A program made the position numbers and the translations under genes. Below are positions 18,835 through 27,512 of a stretch of 57,020 nt of DNA, in pieces; within the stretch, counting starts at the first letter, position 1, and every line of letters begins with the position of its first letter. Under the pieces are notes generated by a model. It was not told the origin of the DNA. It did no database searches and saw only the letters and a program-made list of their open reading frames with translations. This DNA is from Nostoc sp. B(2019) (GTDB lineage: Bacteria; Cyanobacteriota; Cyanobacteriia; Cyanobacteriales; Nostocaceae): assembly GCF_010091925.1 (NCBI RefSeq), contig NZ_WVID01000036.1, forward strand, positions 1 through 57,020, written 5' to 3'.

Positions 18835-18933
18835 AGTCCTAGTCCTTGCATTTTTGTGTCTAAGTTAAACGTTAGCCAAGAAGGCATCCAGAATTAATTT
18901 CAAGTCTCAGGTATTGAGACAAAAACAAGAGTT

Positions 18934-19500
18934 CTATCTGCCTACCGCTGGATTTTTTTGTAGTTCAGGTCTTGCACTTGCTTCATCTGCCTTCTCTTTC
19001 AAAAAGCCAGAAGCCTCTTGAACAGACTCTTTCACAGTCTCAAGTCGCTCTTGAACCCGAGTTCCTAAATCTGGTTCACGTTGAATTAAACCACCTGGTT
19101 CAGGCTGTTGAAAGTCTTTATCAGTGATGATTGGCAGTTCTGCTTCTTTGTTTAGTCTACCTGCTGGTGTCTCAGCACCGGGATAAAGTAGCTCGGATTC
19201 TCTATTTGTAGCAATGAGCAATTGTGAGTTTAGCTGTAGGCTAGCTTGGTCTTGTCCTTTATTGGCTTTTGTATTCGTCACTTTCGGATCTGTGGACATC
19301 CTATACTTGGTATATTTGTCTCCACCACCCTTGTAAGGATTATTTGCTCCGCCAGCTTGCACAGCAGGATTTTGTGGATTTGCACCTGTAGCATTTGCTC
19401 CACTACAAGCAGTGCTAACTATCAATAAGAGTCCAGCTAAAAAGATAGTTAGCACCTGGCGTAGTCGTAGTTTTTTCAAGAAACCTATCAAAACGTTCAC
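18934..19500 (-). CDS. Small lipoprotein, paralogue of the downstream gene
   Basis: A 188-residue predicted lipoprotein with signal L-R-Q-V-L-T-I-F-L-A-G-L-L-L-I-V-S-T-A-C (lipid Cys33). A Gly/Asn-rich segment (A-G-G-A-N-N-P-Y-K-G-G-G-D-K-Y-T-K) follows, then P-A-G-R-L-N-K-E-A-E-L-P near residue 112 and a charged C-terminal helix. The N-terminal 35 residues are clearly similar in pattern to the neighbour at 18241-18834 (K-K-x-x-x-x-L-x-x-x-R-x-x-x-I-L/V-T-x-F-L-A-G), so the pair looks like a tandem duplication and probably an operon (99-base gap). The ATG has AGGAGGAC upstream. Conserved in cyanobacteria as far as I recall; function unknown. Confidence 0.78.
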   Translation of the reverse strand: MNVLIGFLKKLRLRQVLTIFLAGLLLIVSTACSGANATGANPQNPAVQAGGANNPYKGGGDKYTKYRMSTDPKVTNTKANKGQDQASLQLNSQLLIATNRESELLYPGAETPAGRLNKEAELPIITDKDFQQPEPGGLIQREPDLGTRVQERLETVKESVQEASGFLKEKADEASARPELQKNPAVGR

Positions 19501-20133
19501 TTAGTCCTCCTTTCAACTAAAAATGAGTTGTTGATTTTGCTGAATAATCGGGTTTATCGGCAAATTATTATGCTTTTTTTGTTGGCTAATCTTTGAATAA
19601 CCCTAGTCAAGGATAGGAGGACTAAAACAACCTTTGCATCTAGCGTAGGTAACATTCTATTTAGTACTAAATCACTATTTTTATCTAACTCTAGAGAGAT
19701 ATAAATTAATGTAATAATCTGTTGATTCTGTTGAAAAAATAAAGGCTATTTTTAGTAAGGTGTAAATTAAATTATTAGTTAGGGATCAATTTACACTGAT
19801 TGATATCAGCCTTAAGAAAGATATTAAATATGTAGATAGATAATCAGAATCTTAGTACAAATAAACGTCAATAGTCAACAGTTAATAACCACTATAATAT
19901 CTATCTTGGGCAACATCCTGTAGAGTTTGGAGTGTCTATAAAACCCAATATTAATATAACTTTTCAAAAAAAATAATTAATAAGAGTGTTAGGAAAGATT
20001 AGTTAAAAAAGGTACATATCTTTTTTAATGAGTCAACAATATTTTATCCAAAAATTTGGATATATAGCTGATATATCATAATATTTGAGGGATTCAACCT
20101 TGGTGGCTCTAACAGTTAAATTACTAAAAAATC
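19501..20133. other. 633-base AT-rich region between divergent genes
   Basis: No coding frame or RNA is recognised. It lies between a minus-strand lipoprotein and a plus-strand membrane protein, so promoters for both should be here. Near 19610-19620 there is AGGATAGGAGGACT, which repeats the AGGAGGACT found on the other strand at 19500-19510. Confidence 0.45.
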
Positions 20134-21054
20134 ATGAAGCAAATTTTACGCTGGATAATTTTGGGTGGGACGCTGTTTTTTTTAGCGAAAGCTTTGAAAG
20201 ATAATTGGCTTGAGGTGACTGCTATCCGCATTGATAGTATAGGGTGGGCAATTCTCGCGATCGCTACAGGCATAACTTTACTAGCACATACTTGGGCAGG
20301 CTGGATCTGGACTTGGATTCTGCAAGATTTAAATCAACCTGTATCATCTTCCCAGTTCATTCAAGTTTACCTAAAAACAAACATTGCCAAGTATTTACCA
20401 GGTAACGTCTGGCATTACTATGGGCGAATTGTAGCAACGAAAAATGCTAATATTTCTGGCGGTGCGGCTACCTTAAGCGTTTTGCTAGAACCGCTACTCA
20501 TGGTAGCGGCTGCTTTAATCATCATTGTTCTATTTGGTAGTCAATTTGCAGCAGCGAATACCACTCTGGTTGTGCAAATCTTACAATTGCTGAGTTTGGC
20601 TGTGGTGCTTTGTGCAGTTCATCCCCGATTTTTGAACCCAGCCATTCAGTTTTTGTACAGACTGAAAGCAAAAAAATCTGCTAATCCGACTCAGCCTACC
20701 GTTCCCTTCAATATTGAACGCTATCCCTTACGACCTTTATTAGGAGAATTGGGCTTTTTGGGATTGCGTGGTACTGGCTTTATATTAACTATTTTTGCGT
20801 TGAGTTCTTTGAATTGGAGTCAAATTCCTTTGTTACTGGGGGCTTTTAGTTTCGCTTGGTTGCTAGGGTTAGTTATTCCGGGTGCGCCTGGTGGATTAGG
20901 CGTGTTTGAAGCAACTGCTTATGAACTGTTACAGCATCACTTTCCAGGGGCCCTAGTATTTGGTGCGATCGCCCTATACCGCCTGATTAGTATTCTAGCT
21001 GAAACTGTGGGTGCTGCTTTAGCTTGGTTCGACGAACGTCTTGCTCAGTCTTAA
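20134..21054 (+). CDS. YbhN/UPF0104-type integral membrane protein
   Basis: A 306-residue protein with about eight hydrophobic segments. It shows the lysylphosphatidylglycerol synthase transmembrane (UPF0104/YbhN) pattern: F-I-Q-V-Y-L-K-T-N-I-A-K-Y-L-P-G-N-V-W-H near residue 85 and I-P-G-A-P-G-G-L-G-V-F-E-A near residue 245. It lacks the soluble catalytic domain of MprF, so it probably acts as a lipid transporter or flippase-like protein. The function in cyanobacteria is unassigned. The start ATG is preceded by no strong Shine-Dalgarno. Confidence 0.85.
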   Translation: MKQILRWIILGGTLFFLAKALKDNWLEVTAIRIDSIGWAILAIATGITLLAHTWAGWIWTWILQDLNQPVSSSQFIQVYLKTNIAKYLPGNVWHYYGRIVATKNANISGGAATLSVLLEPLLMVAAALIIIVLFGSQFAAANTTLVVQILQLLSLAVVLCAVHPRFLNPAIQFLYRLKAKKSANPTQPTVPFNIERYPLRPLLGELGFLGLRGTGFILTIFALSSLNWSQIPLLLGAFSFAWLLGLVIPGAPGGLGVFEATAYELLQHHFPGALVFGAIALYRLISILAETVGAALAWFDERLAQS

Positions 21055-21110
21055 AGTTTTGATTTCTGATTTTTATTCATCTCCTCAAACAAATAAATTT
21101 AGGGCTGCAT

Positions 21111-22430
21111 TCATTTTTGTGGATTTGTCTTCAACTGCGAAAACACACGATAAGCATCCAGATTCAACTGCTGATTACAATTTTGATCTTCTTCCATCTT
21201 AATTAAGTTGTATTCTACATTGTCTGCATAGATTGCAAACGTGATATTAAAAATTTCAATAAAATTGATTACCCACTTACATTCATCTGCTGAATACTTC
21301 TCATAGTAATAAATCAGATGAGCAATCCGAGCTTCTAAATGTACGCGAGAGTTTCTACAAATCAAAATAATCTTTAGCAGTATAATCACTAATGTTAGAG
21401 GATTTCCTTGGGAAAGCAATAAAATAAACAATGATGAAGGTTCTTTTCCATTTTCTGTAGTCAGAAAATCAATCACACGGTTACAGGTTCTTAGAAAGAA
21501 TTCTTTAGTGATAAATTCTTCATTATGTTCTGTCTTCCATGACGATAACTTCTCTACGAACTGCTGCTTTACTCTTTTTGCTAATTCTTGATGTTCTACT
21601 GAAAAAAATAGATATTTTGTAATACTTTCTTTAAATTCTTCAACACTTTGATTTTTAGTTTGTTGAACAAATATATGGGCAATATTCTTATGGCTAAATC
21701 CACCCTTTTTTAAGACAATTACCTTGATCAAATGTAAAACATTATCTCCCAAAATACTAGGATTTTTGTAGCGTGTTGTACTTGAGGCAGCAGACTGAGA
21801 ACGAGCAATATACATTGCTAGTTCAAACTTAAATTTGTCTTTGATCTGTCTAGACAGCTTTTTAGCAGCCTCTTGTTGCTCTCTTGAATTATTTTCATTC
21901 AAAGATTGAGCAACTAATAAATAGGAAGTGTAACGATTAGTCCAACAACTTTTATCTATTTCTTTATCTCTAGCAACAAATAATTTCAGATCTTGATAAT
22001 CATTACTATTGATAAAATTGTCTAGCCAGCTTTTACAGGTATTAATTATTGGAGAATTAGTTGTCTCAGTTCTCAGATTATTATTAGTAAATAAATTAAC
22101 TAATTCTTGGATATATTTGTGTTTTCTATTAGTTTCCCAGTTATTAATTATTATGTAGCAACATCGTTTAAGAGTGTTGCGAAATTCTTGCTCGTTATCT
22201 TCAAAGAAGATTCCGTATATTCCTGGAACATAATCCGAATTTGGTGAATCTAGACCATCTATAAATAAACCTTTAAATTCTCGCAAAACATCCTCTGGTG
22301 GACATTGTTTGACAATATCCGCCAAGAAACTATAAACCCTCTCTTGTGCAATTTCCACATTAAGCTGTCTAGAGTTGGACGTAACAAAATGCTGATATCC
22401 CTGACTACCTGGTAAACTATTAGCGGTCAT
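21111..22430 (-). CDS. Conserved hypothetical protein, helical
   Basis: With the ATG at 22430 the product is 439 residues; a TTG 12 bases upstream is the alternative. No signal peptide. The sequence is soluble and predicted mostly helical, rich in Asn, Lys, Glu and Leu, with two hydrophobic helices near residues 345-370 (S-L-F-I-L-L-L-S-Q-G and L-V-I-I-L-L-K-I-I-L-I). The N-terminal part includes a P-P-E-D-V-L-x-E-F-K-x-L-F motif. I do not recognise a family; similar proteins in my memory are restricted to filamentous cyanobacteria. It is convergent with the YbhN-like gene. Confidence 0.7.
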   Translation of the reverse strand: MTANSLPGSQGYQHFVTSNSRQLNVEIAQERVYSFLADIVKQCPPEDVLREFKGLFIDGLDSPNSDYVPGIYGIFFEDNEQEFRNTLKRCCYIIINNWETNRKHKYIQELVNLFTNNNLRTETTNSPIINTCKSWLDNFINSNDYQDLKLFVARDKEIDKSCWTNRYTSYLLVAQSLNENNSREQQEAAKKLSRQIKDKFKFELAMYIARSQSAASSTTRYKNPSILGDNVLHLIKVIVLKKGGFSHKNIAHIFVQQTKNQSVEEFKESITKYLFFSVEHQELAKRVKQQFVEKLSSWKTEHNEEFITKEFFLRTCNRVIDFLTTENGKEPSSLFILLLSQGNPLTLVIILLKIILICRNSRVHLEARIAHLIYYYEKYSADECKWVINFIEIFNITFAIYADNVEYNLIKMEEDQNCNQQLNLDAYRVFSQLKTNPQK

Positions 22431-22705
22431 TCCAGTTCTCAAGACAAAAGAGCTTCCTGTTCATATTGTTATCAGCTTAACCTTGGTGAACAGTAGTATC
22501 AATCTATTCTTCAAAGATTCAGCAATTTTTTTACAGAAAGTTAGAAAAATAAAATATTAAATTTAAATTTTTGAGATAATTAAGAAATATTACTTAAGTT
22601 AATGGGTAACAATAAAAACATCAATTTATAGGTCGGCTTACCTAACAAATTATGAAACCCACCTGTACTTGATGGGTTAGTTTTTTTGATTTTTGAATTT
22701 TTTAG

Positions 22706-23074
22706 TGGGGGTGGAGGGACTTGAACCCTCACGACCTTTTACGGTCAACGGATTTTCATTCTCTCGTAGCTTTCACTACTGCCTGATAGCTTTAGCAATC
22801 ACAGGTTTTGAGAATTGGACTCTCCCTTTACCCTCGACTTAACGTTAGGGTAGCTCCCGTCGGGTCTCTGCACCTTCCCTCAATTTTGGATTTTGGCTTT
22901 GGGATTGTAGAGCAATCACAAATTTCAAACTTCAAATTGATGGGCTTGGCTCAGGATTGCCGTGTCTGTTAACAGATTTAGGTTTCCCTGAGTTTGAGAG
23001 CTTCCACTTGAGGGATTTCTCCTTCAAGGCTCAGTTTACTAAGTCCGTAGCGTCTACCATTCCGCCACACCCCC
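22706..23074 (-). tRNA. trnL-UAA: tRNA-Leu (anticodon UAA), interrupted by a group I intron
   Basis: On the minus strand the 5' exon (23074-23041, 34 nt) starts GGGGGTG and ends ACGGACTT. The 3' exon (22756-22706, 51 nt) starts AAAATCCGT. Joined, they give the anticodon loop CTTAAAA (anticodon TAA) closed by ACGGA/TCCGT. A long class II variable arm GACC/GGTC, a T-arm with GGTTCAAGTCC, and the acceptor end CACCCCC plus discriminator A follow. CCA is not encoded. Confidence 0.97.
22757..23040 (-). other. Group I intron in trnL-UAA
   Basis: A 284-nt intron lies between U34 and A35 of the anticodon, the classical cyanobacterial/plastid site. It ends in G before AAAATCC (omega G). Conserved core segments can be read on the minus strand: GGTGCAGAGACCCGACGGGAGCTACCC (in parts, near 22873-22847), TAACGTTAAGTCGAGGG, and a P1 that follows U34. 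There is no internal ORF. It is presumably self-splicing. Confidence 0.95.
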
Positions 23075-23260
23075 TTAGATGTTTAGCAAATACTCGCTGT
23101 ATGGAGGCAGCAAATACTTCCCTATCTATTCCACCATCAATTGTGTCTTTTGTGCAACTAGATTTCAAAAATTTTGTCGAGAATCAGTATTTTGTTTCTC
23201 TTTTGACTTGACTTTGTTGACGAATTCCACAGACATCAATTTACAGTAGTTCTGGTTTGA

Positions 23261-23559
23261 ATGCAACACGCAATACTAGCCGATAAACTTTTTGGAACTC
23301 TGGTTGTGGAAAAAGAACCGCTTCTCTATCTGAGAGACACCATATATTGCCGTGTGCTGACTCAAATGCTGCAAAGTAACCATCCGCCATTGGAGATTAG
23401 GACTGAATCTCTAGAGCAACCATGCGATAAGCGAGTACTCCAGCTAACTGAAACGGGACAGGCTTTGGTACAGAAAGCTGGGTCGGTGGTATTCGTCTAA
23501 CCAGCGGTCAGCCCGTCTGGATGTGGGATGATCTACGAAATCAATCTATTTTGCAATAG
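23261..23559 (+). pseudogene. C-terminal remnant of a DUF1835/DUF3658-like protein, frameshifted
   Basis: The frame from ATG 23261 reads about 73 plausible residues ending L-T-E-T-G-Q-A-L-V-Q-K and then stops at 23500. In another frame from about 23470 the text S-W-V-G-G-I-R-L-T-S-G-Q-P-V-W-M-W-D-D runs to a TAG at 23557. The order of L-T-x-T-G-x-x-x-L then W-x-G-G-I/V-x-L then W-x-W-D is what DUF1835/DUF3658-type proteins show at their C-terminus, so one gene end has been split by an indel near 23465-23480. The N-terminal two thirds is missing, replaced by the trnL flank. Family naming is moderately sure. Confidence 0.6.
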
Positions 23560-23624
23560 GCAATACTTCCCTCAGATCAAGCATTCAGCCTATGATAAGA
23601 AAATAGACGCTTAGACAAAAAAGT

Positions 23625-23837
23625 ATGATTGTCGCCCTGCTTTATCTGGCTTTGGCTGGAGCTTATCTTTTAGTAATGCCAATTGCTATCTTGCTGTACC
23701 TGAAACAGCGTTGGTATGTGGCTACCGCCATCGAGCGTACCTTTATGTACTTTTTGGTGTTTTTCTTCTTTCCAGGTCTGTTGGTTCTATCGCCGTTTGT
23801 GAATTTTCGACCTCAGCGGCGACAAATTGAAGTTTAA
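23625..23837 (+). CDS. ndhL: NAD(P)H-quinone oxidoreductase subunit L
   Basis: A 70-residue membrane protein with two hydrophobic segments (about residues 4-26 and 40-60), matching NdhL in length and pattern (Y-L-K-Q-R-W-Y[20 protein letters not shown] in parts). NdhL is an oxygenic-phototroph-specific subunit of thylakoid NDH-1, needed for cyclic electron flow, respiration and CO2 uptake. It is followed by a DUF3007 gene after 25 bases and then trpA, an order I recall from many cyanobacteria. Confidence 0.95.
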   Translation: MIVALLYLALAGAYLLVMPIAILLYLKQRWYVATAIERTFMYFLVFFFFPGLLVLSPFVNFRPQRRQIEV

Positions 23838-23862
23838 CAAGATTAGGTAGGTCATAAATCTC

Positions 23863-24174
23863 ATGCGACGCGTTGACGCTATCGGTATTGGCTTGGGCGT
23901 TTTTCTGGCTGGTGGCTTGGCATATATAGTATTGCAGCTAATCGGGTTAGATAATCAAGAAGCTGGTGTATGGAGCCAAGTTTTACTAGTCAGTGGATTG
24001 GTTGGCTGGTTAGTCACCTATTTTTTCCGCGCAGTGGGACAAAAAATGACCTACCACCAACAGCGGGAAAAGTATGAACAAGACTTTCTCCAAAAGCGAC
24101 TAGAAGAACTTACTCCCGAAGAACTAGCACGAATTCAAGCTGAAATAGAACAAGAAGAGCAAACTCAGGTGTAA
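23863..24174 (+). CDS. DUF3007 family membrane protein
   Basis: A 103-residue protein with two hydrophobic segments (about residues 6-26 and 38-55). A charged C-terminal helix includes M-T-Y-H-Q-Q-R-E-K-Y-E and E-E-L-T-P-E-E-L-A-R-I-Q. This is the cyanobacterial/plastid DUF3007 family. Its steady position between ndhL and trpA suggests co-transcription with ndhL. The function is not established. Confidence 0.88.
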   Translation: MRRVDAIGIGLGVFLAGGLAYIVLQLIGLDNQEAGVWSQVLLVSGLVGWLVTYFFRAVGQKMTYHQQREKYEQDFLQKRLEELTPEELARIQAEIEQEEQTQV

Positions 24175-24185
24175 AGTTATCTATT

Positions 24186-24229
24186 AGTCAAGAGTCCAAA
24201 GTCAAAATCTGGACTTTGGACTCTTGACT
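24186..24229. repeat. Perfect 18-bp inverted repeat of the GACTCTTGACT type
   Basis: Positions 24186-24203 are the exact reverse complement of 24212-24229, separated by 8 bases. Further TTGACT-type heptamers follow to 24240. It fills the gap between the DUF3007 gene and trpA and could fold into a strong hairpin that attenuates read-through. Such GTCAAAAGTC/GACTTTTGAC tracts are recurrent in Nostoc intergenic DNA. Confidence 0.75.
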
Positions 24230-24251
24230 CTTGACTTTTGACACGTAAACA

Positions 24252-25097
24252 ATGACTGCGATTTCTGATTGCTTTGAAACTCTTATACGGAATCGAGAGT
24301 GCGCTCTGATTCCATTTATTACCGCTGGCGATCCAGATTTAGAAACAACAGCAGCCGCGCTGCAAATTCTGGATCGTAGTGGGGCAGATATTATTGAACT
24401 GGGTGTACCCTACTCCGATCCGCTAGCGGATGGGCCGGTGATTCAAGCTGCTGCTACCCGTGCATTGCAAAAGGGAACTAAGTTGGAGCATGTGCTGGAA
24501 ATGCTGCAAACAACTACTCCCAAGTTGCGATCGCCTATTAGCCTGTTTACCTACTACAATCCAATTTTGCACCGGGGAATTGAAAAATTCCTCCAGCAAA
24601 TTGCTGCTGCGGGAGTAGCAGGGTTGGTAGTACCAGACTTACCCTTAGAAGAAGCCGCAGGCTTGCTCCAACCTGCTGGTGAAATGGGAATTGATGTAAC
24701 TTTGTTGGTGGCTCCCACCAGTTCCGCCGAACGCATAGAAGCGATCGCTCGCTCCTCCCAAGGATTTATCTATTTAGTTAGTGTCACAGGAGTCACAGGC
24801 ATACGCTCCCAAATGGAAACGCGAGTGTCAGATTTACTTAAACAAATTCGTGGTGTTACTGATAAACCCATCGGTGTAGGCTTTGGCATTTCTCAAGTAG
24901 CACAAGCCCGTCAAGTCAGGGAATGGGGCGCAGATGCCGTAATTGTGGGCAGTGCTTTTGTGAAAAGGTTAGCAGAAGGCACACCAGAGCAAGGACTGAG
25001 TGCGATCGCTGATTTTTGTCAAAGTCTCAAGTCGACTATCAAAACCGCCAACAGCGGCACAAATACTCATCTTGCTCAGACTGAGAAAGTAGATTAA
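24252..25097 (+). CDS. trpA: Tryptophan synthase alpha subunit
   Basis: A 281-residue TIM-barrel enzyme with the family signature [10 protein letters not shown] and the catalytic acids Glu and Asp in [14 protein letters not shown]. The phosphate-binding G-F-G-I-S and V-G-S-A-F loops are present. It cleaves indole-3-glycerol phosphate and passes indole to TrpB. trpB is not adjacent, as is usual in cyanobacteria. The C-terminal 15 residues ([10 protein letters not shown]) are a variable tail. Confidence 0.96.
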   Translation: MTAISDCFETLIRNRECALIPFITAGDPDLETTAAALQILDRSGADIIELGVPYSDPLADGPVIQAAATRALQKGTKLEHVLEMLQTTTPKLRSPISLFTYYNPILHRGIEKFLQQIAAAGVAGLVVPDLPLEEAAGLLQPAGEMGIDVTLLVAPTSSAERIEAIARSSQGFIYLVSVTGVTGIRSQMETRVSDLLKQIRGVTDKPIGVGFGISQVAQARQVREWGADAVIVGSAFVKRLAEGTPEQGLSAIADFCQSLKSTIKTANSGTNTHLAQTEKVD

Positions 25098-25316
25098 AAA
25101 AGTATAACAGCGTAGTTTTTTTGTCCTTACTTAGTGGACAATTTGACGGTTATAGTCTTGAATATTAACATCAGATATCAGGATGTAAAAAAACTAGCTG
25201 ATACAGTTGCTTATAGTTTGAGTATTATCTGAAGTTAAGTAGGCAAAAAATTATGAGTGTGAGAGTGAGTCAGTCACAAATGGTTATAATTACGTCGCAA
25301 TTGAGGGGCAAAGGCG

Positions 25317-25967
25317 ATGAGTGAGAGTATGGCATTTATCGGCGGGGTCGCCGTAGCTGGACTGGCGGCTCTGGTATTACTCAAAGGAACAAATACTCCT
25401 CTACAATCTAACTTTGCTGTTGCCCCACAAATGCCGGCCACTGTAATGCCACCCCAGGTTATGCAGCCACAAGCGCAGTATCCTTATGGGCCTTATGGGC
25501 AACCAGCATATCCCAATCCCCAGCCTGTAGCTCCCAATTCTGACCAGCGCGTCGAATGGGAAAAGCTAAAAGTTGACTTGGATCGTTTAAAAAGCGACAA
25601 CGAACAGTTGAAAACTCAAAATCAAAGACTTCTTGACAATTACAATACCCAACAACTGCAATTAGCTCAGCAGAACAACCAACCAAAAGCAGCATTAGCA
25701 CCATCCCAACCGGAAAATCCCTGGTGGTCTTCACCCATAGTGTGGGCAGTAGGAGGTATGAGTCTGACTATTGGCGGCGGTATTGTAGTCGCTGGGGTAT
25801 TAGCTTTGTTCTCACCTCGGCAACGTCCAGCCCGGACTGTACAAGTTATTCATCCTTATCAAGGAGCTACACCGCCTTTGGTTCCTGTGCGTCGCGCTGA
25901 GTTTCTCCCACCTTCTCGGCTAGAAGCAAGACGAGTTGAAGCCCCAGAATACGATGAAATGCATTGA
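25317..25967 (+). CDS. Hypothetical membrane protein with Pro/Gln-rich linker and coiled coil
   Basis: A 216-residue protein I do not recognise. An N-terminal hydrophobic segment (residues 7-23) is followed by a Pro/Gln/Tyr-rich linker (about 30-75) with P-Y-G-P-Y-G-Q-P, and a Leu/Asn/Gln coiled coil (about 78-115). A second hydrophobic segment with Gly-rich text lies at about 140-165, and an Arg/Pro-rich tail ends the protein. Both ends could be membrane-inserted with the coiled coil between. The ATG is preceded by AGGGGCAAAGGCG. No partner is evident. Confidence 0.75.
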   Translation: MSESMAFIGGVAVAGLAALVLLKGTNTPLQSNFAVAPQMPATVMPPQVMQPQAQYPYGPYGQPAYPNPQPVAPNSDQRVEWEKLKVDLDRLKSDNEQLKTQNQRLLDNYNTQQLQLAQQNNQPKAALAPSQPENPWWSSPIVWAVGGMSLTIGGGIVVAGVLALFSPRQRPARTVQVIHPYQGATPPLVPVRRAEFLPPSRLEARRVEAPEYDEMH

Positions 25968-26184
25968 TAGTGAAGTGAAATATTTGTTATTAGGGCTAGC
26001 AAATACTATTTATATCTAATCACTGCAAGATTTTACACTTGTATTGAATTTTGTATTGGCGTTGCGATCGCCTACGGCGGGGCGTAGCCCATTGCATACT
26101 TTGCACCAAGGTATCAATATATAGCAGAAACCTAGGAAAGTTCTCCGGGTTTAAAGGATCCTGTTGGGTGATTATCAGCGATTT

Positions 26185-26278
26185 CTCGCCAATTCGGTTC
26201 TATATAAAACAAATTTCTAGAAATATAGAACACTCTAACGGACACTTAGTAAAAAAAAGTGCAAAATAAATTGGCGAG
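26185..26278. ncRNA. Candidate three-stem structured element
   Basis: A closing stem of 10 perfect pairs, CTCGCCAATT (26185-26194) with AATTGGCGAG (26269-26278), encloses two hairpins. One is GTTCTATAT/ATATAGAAC (26197-26205 with 26223-26231, nine pairs). The other is CACTT/AAGTG (26243-26247 with 26257-26261). The region has no gene. It could be a small RNA, the terminal structure of a lost transcript or a MITE-like element. Strand is unknown. Confidence 0.35.
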
Positions 26279-26311
26279 TCTTGAAGTTGACTTCACTGCC
26301 AAATTTTTTGT

Positions 26312-26339
26312 GTTTGCCTCTTGCAGGCAAACGCTCTTT
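26312..26339 (+). terminator. Hairpin with weak T-tract
   Basis: GTTTGCCT (26312-26319) pairs with AGGCAAAC (26325-26332), five-base loop, followed by GCTCTTTT. It could end a transcript that covers the structured element at 26185-26278. No protein gene lies directly upstream. Confidence 0.45.
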
Positions 26340-26916
26340 TCGCTTGTTTAATTATAGGTAAGTGATGCCTGGAGCGATCGCCTGACACTGGGAAAAAAGC
26401 TTACATCTACCAGTTATGAATTAAAACTTCGTATTCTGATAATTTTATAGCAATTTCTGTGATGATAACCTTCTGGGCGGTTAAATAAAATCTATAATTT
26501 TGTCATAAACTCAAATACCATAAACTCATTTTTAACCTTTGGCAAATGATTGATCACATCGTTTTAGGCAAAGTGACAACAAAAGTCTATTAGCAGACAT
26601 GAGTCTCGCGGATTTTAGTACGCCAATATTATATAGAGTAAGTGTTAAGACTGAAGTCAGCTTCGTTACAGATTCGGTATACTTAATTCCAATATAGTCT
26701 TGAAGTGAAGATAAAGAGCGATCGCCTTCACAAACCGGTTGTATTGCAAGAGCCTGTTGAGGATAAAAGATCCGCTTTAGTTAGATTCAGTTTATGCAAC
26801 CAGATGGATAGGGTTCATAAACTGTAGTTTTCAAGCTACTGATATGCCTCCAGCTTTTTTACCAGACTAACGTCTGTTTTTGCAAAACAACCGGGAATTC
26901 TCTGCTAGTTACCACC

Positions 26917-27057
26917 CTAATCGGGTAACTTGCGAATAAGCTCTCTAATTACATCTGTTTTTGCTCTCCCTGTCTGGTTACAGTATGTTTCAAGTCTCTT
27001 GACTTCATCTAATGCCAGGTTGAGGCTAATTTGCTTGACAGTCAATTTTTTACTCAT
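26917..27057 (-). CDS. Small ribbon-helix-helix (CopG-like) DNA-binding protein
   Basis: A 46-residue product starting M-S-K-K-L-T-V-K-Q-I-S-L-N-L and continuing with D-E-V-K-R-L-E-T-Y-C and G-R-A-K-T-D-V-I-R-E-L-I-R. The short N-terminal beta strand followed by two helices with the turn G-R-A/S-K-T/S is the ribbon-helix-helix plan of CopG/Arc regulators and antitoxins. GTGAG precedes the ATG at modest spacing. No toxin gene is adjacent: the downstream side is empty and the upstream side holds only a doubtful 52-residue frame. It may be an orphan antitoxin-like regulator. Confidence 0.7.
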   Translation of the reverse strand: MSKKLTVKQISLNLALDEVKRLETYCNQTGRAKTDVIRELIRKLPD

Positions 27058-27280
27058 AATCTCACCCACTAAGTGTAATACTTGCCCTTGTACTTTAGAA
27101 ACCTTTAACAGTTTGCTATCTTGCTTTACCTACGTATCAAGTTTTCAAACATAGTGTTTGCCTACCTTAACTAGTCTTTTATCAGCATACCGCTATAGTG
27201 GTATTATTAAACCTATATATATAGTATTATGTTGTTTATAATTTAATATAGTTTAGTTAGCGTGAAAAACATCAAATTAC

Positions 27281-27315
27281 GTAGGTTGGGTTCAGGAACA
27301 AAACCCAACACCTAC
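27281..27315. repeat. GTAGGTTGGGTT inverted repeat
   Basis: GTAGGTTGGGTT (27281-27292) faces AAACCCAACACCTAC (27301-27315) as an imperfect inverted repeat. The same GTAGGTTGGGTT sequence opens the repeat at 40377-40456, so this is a dispersed element. Confidence 0.65.
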
Positions 27316-27512
27316 TAAAGTGTTTATTGTGTTGCGTCCGCTTAAACGCCATTTTATTCAAGCACAAGAAACCCGCTTATGAGAGTGGTTCCCCAACCAA
27401 CAATTCTTTTTAACTGAACTGTATTGATTTATAATTCCGAGCTAAGAACTAAACGTAGAAACTTAGTCGATTCAAAAATACAGATTATTCTAAAGCTGTG
27501 GATTTTTTACCC

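Larger units (their letters stand above)
25968..26916. other. 949-base gene-poor region with inverted repeats
   Basis: No credible protein gene is seen. It contains a GC-rich repeat segment with HIP1 and CGGCGGGGCGTAGCCC (about 26063-26090), a possible structured RNA (26185-26278, listed separately) and a hairpin (26312-26332, listed separately). The remainder is AT-rich. Confidence 0.5.

Noticed and set aside
22957-23211. 84-residue frame on the plus strand
   Set aside because: It lies across the trnL intron and 5' exon on the opposite strand and has no family features.
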